The notes beneath the pieces are model-generated. The model did no database searches and was not told the origin of the DNA. It worked only from the letters and a program-made list of their open reading frames with translations. From Plazaster borealis (Eukaryota; Echinodermata; Asteroidea; Forcipulatida; Labidiasteridae), in NCBI GenBank assembly GCA_021014325.1, contig CM037461.1:1141501-1205500 (forward strand): DNA of 64,000 nucleotides, written 5' to 3'. Positions within the stretch are counted from its first letter, which is position 1, and each line of letters begins with the position of its first letter. Below, in pieces: positions 1-9,558 of the stretch. The position numbers and the translations under genes are program-made.

Positions 1-287
1 CAACACAAATTCCCAACGAACAATTCGGAAGAGTTGACCTCAAGTCTTGCGAAACTTCGCACTGAAAACAGAGCTGTGAGGTCAAATTCGCTTCGCACGA
101 AGCGTTCGCAGGAAGTATGAACCGGGCTTTAGTCATTTTCTTAAGTCATAATGAATATTGATGTTTGTAAACAATGCAGTGCAACCATTTTTAAAATAGC
201 ATTGTTAAATAAGCATGAATCCTGGAATAACCATGGTAACACTAACAAGAACCTTTCACTGGTAAATAATAATAATAAGCAATAGGC

Positions 288-691
288 CCTACTCCCGATG
301 GGTGTCTCAAAGTGCTCAGTATTTTTCCTACAAGGTGAGTGGAGTTATGTGTTGAAGTATGAGACCTATTCTTTTGCATAGCACCGTGACCATGTAATGG
401 TTTACAAGGTGCTGTGGCGCAACATGCAGCCAATCAAACCAGGAACACCGGGCGAACCCCTTCTCTTTACCAGTTTACGATAAGTGCACTGGGTTCTTTT
501 ACGTGCATTACACAACACACGAGACCTACGGCTTAACGTCCCATCCAAAGGACGAAGCATGTAGTGTCTTGCTTAATATTATGGACACAAAGTGTCACGA
601 CTGGCTGGGATTCGAACCCACACCAGTCTCTGCTGATCAGAAACACCAGAGCTTGAGTTCGGTGTTCTTATCCGTTCGGCCACGACACGCC
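288..691 (-). repeat. SINE, family 1 (tRNA-like head)
   Basis: Read on the minus strand it starts with a pol III box A-like GTGGCCGAACGG and box B-like GGGTTCGAATCCC, then a conserved body with AAGCCGTAGGTC and CACGTAAAAGAACCCAG. The same unit recurs at 12436, 13035, 19685, 43134, 54365 and 58650, so this is a SINE and not a tRNA gene. It lies in the presumed first intron of the kinesin. Confidence 0.8.
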
Positions 692-812
692 ACAATCAAT
701 CATCCATTCAACCATGTTTGTGATTACAAAATTCGATTTGAAGTACATGTAATCATGATAATCATCCCCAATAAAATAAACAGTAACATTACTAACAAGA
801 ATATCGACTTAC

Positions 813-859
813 CTGAGTGCCACACGAACAGAGGACGAGTCATCTTTAGCTTCTGGCAT
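813..859 (-). CDS. Probable first coding exon of a kinesin (partial gene)
   Basis: On the minus strand an ATG at 859 opens a 47-base exon that ends in the consensus donor CAG|GTAAGT. It encodes MPEAKDDSSSVRVALR, split in phase 2 within the last codon. The SSVRVALR stretch matches the opening beta strand of kinesin motor domains of the KIF4/KIF21/KIF27 type, where VRVA(L/V)RIRP or VRVALRCRP follows a short acidic leader. Kinesins are ATP-driven motors that walk along microtubules. The next exon, expected to start with R/S-I-R-P, is not visible in bases 1-812, so the gene must continue past the left edge. The call rests on 16 residues and one good donor, so the family is likely but the subfamily is not decided. 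Confidence 0.5.
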
Positions 860-1705
860 TATTGGAAAATAGTGTCTCCCCACAAGCAAGGTCCCTTAAA
901 AATACATGAAATTAAACCTAACTTCAAGCCAAGATGGCAAACACAGACGAACACTAAATGACTAGCTGTTCAGTGCTAATAAAATGCGTCTTCCGTGGGC
1001 CACATTGCGTAGTATCATCCAGTGTTGATTCGATCCTTCCTGTCGTCGTGTGCAGCTGATTCGAGAGGCAACGTACGAAGGTGGCGGTGGGTGTGCGTGT
1101 TGAGTTACATTTACGAGAAAACACATTCAGTTGCAGCATACCTCTCTGATTCCACCAAGAAGCCACTCCGAATACTATCCACCTGGGGTTACATTTGTTC
1201 TTAGGTCCTCAAACAATGTAAAATCACATTGAAAATCCTCATTTTAAAGACGAAATTACTACCTAGTGTAGTGTGGTATAGTGCAGATCAGATTGTGCTG
1301 AGCTAGCTGAGTTCGCAGTATGCCACACTGTGTGATGGCATGGCGCGCGCTCTTTGGATAACGTAGGAGTGCGCCCTCTCGTGGTCTACTTATTCAATAA
1401 GGCCAACCAAACATACAACAGACACCACTCCCCCTTAACCCCCCCCCCCCCCACACACACACACACAAGGCTATAATACATTTAATTTTAAAAGAGGAGA
1501 GGGGTTGGAGGAATACAGGGCTGCAATCTAATCCAGGGTGAAATAATAAATGGTAGGCAGGACTGGAATTTCATATTCGAGAGGTCTATTGCCCCAGGAG
1601 GCCATTTCCATTTTGCATAGGAGACTTCCATTGAAAAAATCTTAGTCTATGGGCAACTTGAAGGGGCACACCAAGGCCATAACCAGTGCGTAGGCCATGG
1701 CCTAT
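860..1705. other. Upstream region of the kinesin exon; no gene seen
   Basis: I see no coding region. The right part has a poly-C/CA tract (about 1438-1468). If the kinesin model is right, its promoter and 5' UTR lie here, but I can point to no specific promoter element. Confidence 0.4.
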
Positions 1706-2236
1706 CAGGGGCGGATCCAGGATTTTCCAAAGGGGGGGGGGGGGCGTGATTTTTTTTTCAGAATGAAAGACCGCGCCATCCCTAGACAGCATTTTATTTT
1801 TCTGCACTGCGAAATTGCCAATGTCGTAGTGCTTTTCAAAGAGAAAGTTGTTTCTTCTAAATCGGTTTAAAAATCAAATTTCATGGTTCTGCTTACCGTA
1901 AGCAAAGAACTTGGCGCTTACAGAAGCAGTGAATTCCGCGCTTACGTCAAGCGTTTTCCACGAGTAAGCAGGGATTTTTGTTGCTTTATGCGCGTGTGGG
2001 TAGCCTACTCCACGTTACTACGGCCAGGCTGCATGAGACCCAATAAACTACTAGCCATGATTAAAAAACTAATAATAAAGGATTGTAAACAGATGCAGAG
2101 AGAGAATTTGAACATAATTTTTCTATAGAGATGCACTAATGAGTATGACTTCTGAATTTTGTTTTTCTCTCCCTTTTTTTTTTTTTTTTTTTTCCTGGCA
2201 AAGGGGTGCGTGCGCCACGCCCTGGATCCGCGCCTG
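1706..2236. mobile_element. hAT-like MITE with CAGGGGCGGATCCAGG ends
   Basis: The left end is CAGGGGCGGATCCAGG and the right end is its inverted copy with one mismatch (CCTGGATCCGCGCCTG). Poly-G and poly-T tracts lie just inside the ends. There is no transposase. CAGGG-type termini are typical of non-autonomous hAT elements; the superfamily is inference. Confidence 0.65.
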
Positions 2237-2299
2237 CCTATGTGGTCTTTGTGTGATTCCAGGCCTGGGTATGGCATTGCAAATTTACCCCCCCCCCCC

Positions 2300-2496
2300 C
2301 CTTTTTGCATACACCTTCTCTGGGCCCCCCGGAAAAATCAAACACTTTCGATCTCAGGCTTTGCTCCCTGTCATTGTGGGTCAATGTGGCTGGCTGCCAT
2401 AGGGCCTGCTTAAACACATTGTAGCTGTGTCCTTTGCAATTCAGCTTATCAGCTGCGAGGAAGGATGATTAGCCTCCCTCTTTTGTTTGTTTTTGG
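2300..2496 (+). repeat. SINE fragment, family 6
   Basis: A diverged partial copy of the element at 7128-7462. Shared blocks are CTCTGGG, a CGG(A)AAAA purine run, TTTCGATCTC, GGCTGGCTGCC and GATGATTAGCCTCCCT. The head is missing. Confidence 0.6.
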
Positions 2497-2701
2497 TAGT
2501 TTTTTATAATGCAGTAATTTGTTGTTCACTGTGCTTGCCCGTACATGTTGTATTTTCGTATTTTAATGCTAGTCTTTTACTGTTGGTTGTACTCCACGCC
2601 TACATATTATGTTATTGTTAAGCATATAAATGTAATGTTTAGTTTTTACCAATTTTCCAGTGGAAATCGAATTTCTATATTTTTTAATGTGGACAATACA
2701 T

Positions 2702-2721
2702 GCTATCTATCTATCTATCTA
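2702..2721. repeat. (CTAT)n microsatellite
   Basis: Five tandem tetranucleotide units. Confidence 0.9.
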
Positions 2722-2791
2722 AATTGTTATTATAAAGTATGGAGAGTAGCCTACTACCGTTTGTTTAAGGCCACCCCCCCCCCAACCATCA

Positions 2792-3073
2792 GGGCCCAAT
2801 TTCATAGCGCTGCTTAACGGTAAGCAAATTTTCGTGCTAACTGTAGCAGAAAAATTTGCTTGTTCAAGCGTATTACACAGGTTAGCACGAAATTTAGGCG
2901 GCCATCTTGCGCGTTCACCATGGATTTGCATAGTTACATCATTCATTTTCATACAGTAAGCACCGGAAGGTTAGCATGCCTTTTCGTGTGCTTACAGTTA
3001 GCAGCGCTATGAAATGGAAACTCGCTCAGTAAGCACAGAATCGGCCGTTAAGCAGCGCTATGGAATTGGGCCC
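2792..3073. mobile_element. MITE with 29-bp terminal inverted repeats
   Basis: The left terminus begins GGGCCCAATTTCATAGCGCT; the right terminus (3045-3073) is its inverted copy with one mismatch over 29 bases. Inside, a second set of complementary blocks (GCAAATTTTCGTGCTAAC and relatives) makes most of the element able to fold back. Related ends (CTATGAAATTGGGCC) occur near 26990, 42840 and 53295. Confidence 0.85.
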
Positions 3074-3658
3074 AGTTGGTACAATGTGAAGATTATGTCC
3101 ACCACCACTGGAGAAGGGTTGCAGATATAGGGTCCCTGCTATAATATTTACACTTTACACAACAACAAAGATTATTGAGAAATAATTAATACACAATTAA
3201 TACATGTTTTTATGAACAGCTGTTCTTTTATATCAAAATCAAACTTTAAAACAAAATCAAAACTTGTTTTTCATGTTACATTATTACAAACAAGGGCACT
3301 TTCAGACAGACACTTTCATAGCTTGTAAGTTAATTATAGAATACAATATTTTATAAATTCCTTTTAAAGAAAACATGCTGAAAAACAGGTCATTCAAAAT
3401 GCACCTTTGAAACTACATTAGTTCTCTGTTTCTATTATAAGCTAATTTATATAAATTATTTGCAAGCTAGGAAAGCAATCGTTATTTCCCATATTATATT
3501 AATAACCATCCAATTTCAAACATAAAATGTCAAGTATAAAGAAAAATTAAGTTTAAAGGGTAAACAATTTCAATATAACAGAGAAAGTTTATTCGTTAAT
3601 CTTTGGGTATTCAAAGGCAGAAAACATTTGCCAACAAGATAAATTTTATAATTTGTTT
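3074..3658. other. AT-rich spacer, nothing recognised
   Basis: No open frame with coding character, no tRNA-like motif and no repeat shared with the rest of the window was found. Confidence 0.5.
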
Positions 3659-3812
3659 TTACCCTTTCATCGATGTGTATTGAGCACTGTATACTCAGTA
3701 CTTTCCCGAGTTCTGTGAAAAAAATTCCACAGGCAAATCACTCGGGTGGGATTCGAACCTTCGACCTTTGCATTGCTAGAGCAGATGTCTTACCATTAAA
3801 GCCATAAAGCTT
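3659..3812 (-). repeat. SINE, family 2 (tRNA-like head)
   Basis: Conserved text GATGTGTATTGAGCACTGTA, TACTCAGTACTTTCCC and, in inverse, a box B-like GGTTCGAATCCCACCC. Other copies lie at 30777-31064, 44020 and 47048. Confidence 0.75.
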
Positions 3813-4000
3813 AAAGGCAGGGTGCACTTTTGGTAATTACTCCACAATTTAATGACAGTAAAAACTTACTTGGTAAAGAGCACTGGAGAGCTGTTGATAT
3901 TATAAAACATTGTTAGAAACGACCCCCTTTGAAGTATTAATGTAGTTTTGGAGGAAAAGGTAATTCTTCATCAAAAAATTTGAATCCGAGACATGCTTCA
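3810..4000 (+). mobile_element. Degraded TTAA MITE, left part
   Basis: Starts TTAAAGGCAGGGTGCACTTT and continues with GGTAATTACTCC and ACTTACTTGGTAA, as in the intact TTAA MITEs elsewhere in the window. The right terminus could not be found. Confidence 0.5.
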
Positions 4001-4261
4001 GGCATACAGTAGGCATACAGTGACAGTTTACTTCTTGGTTGATTATATACACAAAGTAGTTTTTTAAATTTTCTAGTGTCCAGTTCAAAACAAAAGAATC
4101 TGATACACAACATCCACACAAGTTTAAATCTTCAAGATAAACATTATTTGAACATGCAATTTATTTTAAAATAAACTCTACAATAAAATTGCATTTCATG
4201 CAAACATTTCACATTAACATTTCAAATAACATGTAAAGTTTACATGTAGAAAGGACCACTC

Positions 4262-4659
4262 TTATAGGGTCTGGTTTGGCAATTACTCATAAAATTAATG
4301 GAAATAAAAAATTCCTTGGTAAGAAGTAGGCTACAGCAGCTTCTGATAGTAAAAAGCATTTTGAGAAACATTTCACTTTGAAGTAATGTGGTTATAGAAA
4401 AAGATATCACTTTTTATCCTTCAAAAAATTTGAATCTGAGAAGCGTTACTTACAGTAATGTTTTTCAGATTGTGTAATCCAATTGTAGATTATTCTTCCT
4501 GCATGGACATAACTGCTCCAGATTTTCGGCAATATCTCAAAACCACTACCACCTTTTGAAATGAAATTTTCACAGGTTAGTTTTATGGTATATATCAACA
4601 ACTATAGGATTGAAACAAACAGTGGGTTCCAATTACTAAACGTATACAATCCCATTAAA
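4262..4659 (+). mobile_element. TTAA MITE, subfamily B
   Basis: Contains the subfamily B blocks TTTGAATCTGAGAAGCGTTA, CAGATTTTCGGCAATATCTC and GGTTCCAATTACTAAACGTA, and ends in CCATTAAA. About 400 bp, no coding capacity. The left TTAA is mutated. Confidence 0.75.
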
Positions 4660-5162
4660 TAAAGACTATGAGTATCCTTGCTTTAATTAAAAGAAGCAAA
4701 AATTCATTGTGTGCCCAGAAAAGAACATAAAAAAAAGTTCAGGAGAAAGGGCGTAAGCAATTAATGTGCAAAATCATGTTTCAAGAAAACTGAGTGTGAA
4801 ACTTAGAACGGATTTCTGCCAATCATAAAGTCATCATAGGAAGGTTAAATCATGCATGGGAATGGAAAAAGTTGTCTTTGGAATAATTCTAGCAGAAAAA
4901 AATGTAACAGTAATGCCACATTTGTTTTTGTCAGGAGCCATTTTATTGCTTACAGCCTTTTGTTACTGGAAAAAAGTACTATGTGTGCAAAGGGCGTAGA
5001 GCCTTACACCATTCTTCCAGGCAGACAACAAATTCTAATAATCGTAATCACTATTGACAACACATCATAATGTGACATTTGTAGTACTCTTTTCAGTTAC
5101 ACACGTAACACAAAAACAAAAGAAGATTCAGAAAGAAAAAAAAATAGTGACATAAAGTACCT
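4660..5162. other. Spacer, nothing recognised
   Basis: AT-rich sequence with short open frames only; none shows protein family similarity that I recognise. Confidence 0.4.
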
Positions 5163-5535
5163 TTAACCCTAACCATGCTACATGTAAATGCAACAATATG
5201 CGCCAAATGGTAAAAGTTGTTGTAATCTGTTGCATTTGGCAGTCAACTCAGGCGTCATTCTTTGACAGAATTTGTTGCATTTAGCAGTCAAGTGACTTCA
5301 TATTGGTGTTGCATTTTGTTGTAGTCACCACTACACTTATAATGCATACTGTTGCATTTAGCAGGGCAAACCCCCGTGCTCAGTCCTACATGTAACACAA
5401 ACAACATGCCTGCACAATGCAACAAAATCCCTTGTTGCATTTTGTTGCATTTGGCATGGTTCTCATTTCAATTGTGTTGCATTCTGTTGTATTTGGCAGG
5501 GTATGTGGAGGGACCCTGATGGGGGTTAGGGTTAA
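5163..5535. mobile_element. TTAA MITE, subfamily D (TGTTGCATTT-rich)
   Basis: Ends are TTAACCCTAACC and its exact inverse GGTTAGGGTTAA. The interior repeats TGTTGCATTTGGCAG-like words many times. A second copy with the same ends lies at 13998-14354, inside the transporter gene. Confidence 0.85.
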
Positions 5536-5846
5536 TATCATCACTAATGGCTATACATGCTTATTGCGACGTACCATTGCCGAGTGAAACAGTTTACCTG
5601 ACTTGTGATTCCTGGGAATGTATCAATTATGAAACACAAAAAGGAAAGAACTGTTCAAGGCCTAACTTCATAAAGCTGCTTTAAGCACAAAAAGTAGCTA
5701 AGCACATCTATTGGAAAATGAGTACATCACAAAATTTAATTTGACATTTCCCTTGCTCTTTTAATATCTCGTGTCTGTTCGTGTTTTGAACTCACAAGCC
5801 TTGGCCTCAAAGCTCAGAGTGTGACTCCACGATCCATTTTATGCAC

Positions 5847-6230
5847 CAGGGCTCCAATTTGGGGTAAAATTCCACAAGACCGCACGACCTGTAGCTCTTA
5901 CCGGACCAGAATTTATTTCACAAGACCAGAATCTAAATGACTGAGAAAATACTTTCTACAAAGTTTAACATGTAAACTTTTTGTATTTGAACAAGCACTA
6001 AGAGAAGATTTATCTCATTTGTCTTATATGGATTAGTATATTTTGATACCCAATCAGAATTGAAAGATATTTATCGGTCAACATTTGAACGTCATTATAT
6101 GTTATACAGTGAGGTATAATTATTCAATTGAAATACACAAGACCGCCAGACTTGTCCGGTCATGAGTCTACTGGCCCAGGGCTAAAAACACTGGCCTCGG
6201 GCCTGCGGTCCAGTGTCAAATTCGAGCCCC
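5847..6230 (-). mobile_element. MITE, family G (AGGGCTCGAA ends)
   Basis: The outer sequences are AGGGCTCCAATTT and, inverted, GGGCTCGAATTTGACACTGG. Inside are the family words GGCCAGT and CACAAGACC. Other copies lie at 40612 and 59299; the latter shows a target-site duplication. Confidence 0.65.
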
Positions 6231-6435
6231 GTACACAAGTTATGATCAAAACAAATCAATCACTTTTTGAACTGCAATCACTTGTAATTTGATACATGAT
6301 GTAATCATGATGTCACAATTGTATGCACATCTATGTATCGGGGTTGATATTCATCAAAAGTTTGAAAATCCAAGCGTTGTTCAGTTTGACAGACAACCCA
6401 GTTGTCAAGATTGAATAAAACACACTAAATAAGAC

Positions 6436-6770
6436 TTAAAGGCCCTGTACACTTGGTAAGATAGAAAAACACAATGTTCACAGATTCACACATAACTTAC
6501 ATGATTTAAAGTTAGTAATGGTAGAAAGGGTTCCTTAAAATATTTCTGCCTAAAATGCTATCGTTTCTGAGAAATGAGTAAAACAATAGTTTTTATCACT
6601 CGCGATAATTTGAAAAAACAGAAAACACAAGGTCTTTCACTATTTTCTCGTGACCTCGATGACCAAGTAAGCTCAAACTTTCACAGGTTTGTTTGTTCAT
6701 GCATATGTTGAATCACACAAAATGTGGACACTGATTTTGAGCTGTTACAAAAAGTGTACAATACCTTTAA
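6436..6770 (+). mobile_element. TTAA MITE, subfamily C
   Basis: Left end TTAAAGGCCCTGTACACTTG; right end, inverted, TTAAAGGTATTGTACACTTT. Both start with TTAA. The middle carries GAGAAATGAGTAAAACAATA, shared with 36259-36562. Confidence 0.8.
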
Positions 6771-7127
6771 GAACAACAAAGACATACAAACTACTCAATG
6801 GTGATGGACAAACCGCATCATTTCACAAGTACAAAGAAAAGAATACATGCAGCTTACAGTCAAAGAATAACCAGTAAAGTAACTAGACATTTTCATTTTG
6901 GGGGGCATGCAGGGATAAAAGACATCATTTGCAAGTGTAAAGTTGAATGAGAAACAATCTAAAATGTCACCCCTTGACATCGGGGTCAAATTGTGTCTCC
7001 TCTCATGTTACACAAGAAGGCTTGAACTTACTTTAAATGGGCTGTGTCATCATGATCAAAGCAGGCCTATGGCTGACACATGGAATTATGAACTCTCACC
7101 TAGTAACTGCAAGCGCCGCCCAACCCC

Positions 7128-7462
7128 CGTACCATATCATCGGTGGCTTGTGTGTAAAGTGCTCAGCTCTCAGCAATGTGGCCCTGGTTCGATTCCCGGC
7201 TAAGGCCATATGTGAGTAGAGTTGTGCGTTGGTTCTCTCCTATGCCACAAGGGTTTTTCTCTCTGGGCCCTCGGGTTTTCCTCCTTCCGGAAAAAACAAA
7301 CATTTTCGATCTCTGGCTGTGCTCTGTGGTCATTGGTCAATGTGTCTGGCTGCCAAAGGCACCCTTGCATGTCTGCTTCTCGAACACATTGTAACCGCAT
7401 CCTTTACAATTCAGCTTCCCAGCTGCAAGTAAAGATGATTAGCCTCCCTAATTATTATTATT
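7128..7462 (+). repeat. SINE, family 6, near-complete
   Basis: A tRNA-like head with GGTTCGATTCCCGGC (about 7187-7201) is followed by the core GTTTTTCTCTCTGGG...TTTCGATCTCTGGCTGTG and the end GATGATTAGCCTCCCTAATT with an ATT microsatellite tail. Confidence 0.75.
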
Positions 7463-7557
7463 ATTATGGAGAGCGCCAGTGCGTGCTGTATCTAGGTGAG
7501 AGTTCATATACCCATGTACAGCCACAGGCCCATTTTGATCATGACGACACAGCCCCA

Positions 7558-7957
7558 TTAAAGGGTCTGTATACGTTTGTAATGACTCTGAAAATTAATG
7601 GCAATAAAAACTTACTTGGTAATAAGTACATGTACAGTCTGCTTTGGATAGTACGATGCATTTTGAGAAACTTTCACTTCAAAGTACTGCGGTTATGGAA
7701 AAATATATCACTTTTTATCCCCCAAAAATTGAATCTGAGAAGCATTACTGACAGTTACTTTTCTTAGATTATGTATTCCAATTGCAGATTTCTCTGCGAG
7801 GACATAACCGATCCAGATTTTAAGCAATATCTCAAAAACGCTACCGCCTTTTGAAATGTAATTTTCACAGGTTAGTTTTATGGTATAATACATCTACAAC
7901 TATATAGGGTTGAAACAAACAGTGGGTTCCAATTACCAAACATTGCAGCACCTTTAA
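7558..7957 (+). mobile_element. TTAA MITE, subfamily B, abutting the transporter stop codon
   Basis: Left end TTAAAGGGTCTGTATACGTT; right end ...GCAGCACCTTTAA. The body shows all subfamily B blocks. The right boundary lies 15 bases from the MFSD4-like stop codon, so on the minus strand this MITE would make up the start of that gene's 3' UTR. Confidence 0.8.
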
Positions 7958-7972
7958 GACCCACAGCACCAA

Positions 7973-9558
7973 TCACTCCCTGTGCTTCTTAATTTGTATC
8001 ACTTTAGGTATGATTGGCTTTGATGTTTGCTTCATTGGTTTCTTAGGAGCCAACTCTTCCATACAAAAAGATTCTTCAACACCTTGTAGCATATCATGAA
8101 CAGCATTCGGGGCAAGTGGTGTCTGTTTATAATCTACTCCATTCTGCTTTGCAAGATACTGCAGTATGACGAAGAGAATGGCTGTTAGACACGAAGCAGC
8201 AAGTGTGATATACATCAGACCTATTGGACCCTGTTCGATGCCTTCGGCATGGCTTGGGTCCTTCCCGAACAACCAACCAATCAGCATTGGGAAGCACATT
8301 TCACCAAGAGCCGATCCGATGACTAGAATGGACGCCATGTTCCCGGTGACCTTACAATAGGATTCTAACCACGAGATGCCAGCAGGGAATAGAGAGGCCA
8401 TGGATAGGCCTAAAGAAGCAGTACCAACCCAAACAGCGGCGGGAACGGTCTCTCCGTACAACGTCAGCAACAGCGATGCTACAACACAGCCTGTTATATC
8501 CATAATCAACATCATACGGGCAGAGAGGGCACCTGCAAGACAGATGGACAAACCTCGCCCAACTGCAAATGCTCCGAAAAATACAGCGTTTAATAACGTC
8601 GCGGTCGAGACGCTGAAGTTCAGATCGCTGAAGCGAGCAAAAGTATATATGTAGCCACCAAACCCCATCTCTGCCCCGACATATAGGAAGTAAAAAAGAA
8701 ACATGAGAAACAGGATGGCGTTCTTGAAATCACTGTTGGAGTCGTTGTCCTCCTCACTCTTAGGCCCTTGCGATGGATTGAGGGGTGAAGTGCAATAAAA
8801 GTAGAAGAAACTGAAAGAGATTACAATCGTAATTATCCCAATGATGATGTACACCTTCTGAAATTGGCTACTTGCAGGGTTTTGTAAAGTAGAGGTCTCG
8901 GTTCCAAGGGAGTCATCAGGTCCATGTTCAGTTACAAGGGAGTCACCAGATCCATGTTCAGTTACAAGGGAGTCACCAGATCCATGTTCAGTTACAAGGG
9001 AGTCACCAGATCCATGTTCAGTTACAAGGGAGTCACCAGATCCATGTTCAGGTACAGGGGAGTGACCAGATCCATGTTCAGTTACAAGGGAGTCACCAGA
9101 TCCATGTTTAGTTACAAGGGAGTCACCAGATCCATGTTCAGTTACAAGGGAGTCACTAGATCCATGTTCAGTTACAAGGGAGTCACCAGATCCATGTTCA
9201 GTTACAGGGGAGACACTAGATCCATGTTCAGTTACAAGGGAGTCACCAGATCCATGTTCAGTTACAAGGGAGTCACCAGATCCATGTTCAGTTACAAGGG
9301 AGTCACCAGATCCATGTTCAGTTACAAGGGAGTCACCAGATCCATGTTCAGGTACAGGGGAGTGACCAGATCCATGTTCAGGTACAGGGGAGTGACCAGA
9401 TCCATGTTCAGATACATTTCGCTGGAGTCGATTCTTTTTATCAGGTTTTGCAGGTTTTACAATAACAGATATTGCAGGTGTACTACTTGAAGGTGATGTT
9501 GCATCTGGTGTTGTTTGATTTGATATAGGTGTTGTTGAAGGTGATCTAGAGATAACGT
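7973..9558 (-). CDS. mfsd4: MFSD4-like exon 4 (terminal)
   Basis: The acceptor is TTCTGCAG|ACG; the stop TGA is at 7975-7973. It encodes residues 234-761: a serine/threonine-rich stretch, the 17-copy decapeptide repeat (284-453), TM6 (about 469-490), an acidic cytoplasmic loop (KSEEDNDSNSD) and TM7-TM12, then a basic tail ending KKHRE. That more than half of the protein sits in one exon while the first half has three introns is unremarkable, but the repeat makes this exon 1.59 kb long. Confidence 0.92.

Noticed and set aside
503..961. 152-residue plus-strand frame
   Set aside because: Reads through an inverted SINE and across the probable kinesin exon in the wrong direction.
8924..9490. 188-residue plus-strand frame of MFSYKGVTRS repeats
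   Set aside because: It is the shadow of the 30-bp coding repeat, whose unit has no stop in this frame. The minus-strand frame continues into conserved transporter membrane segments; this one does not.
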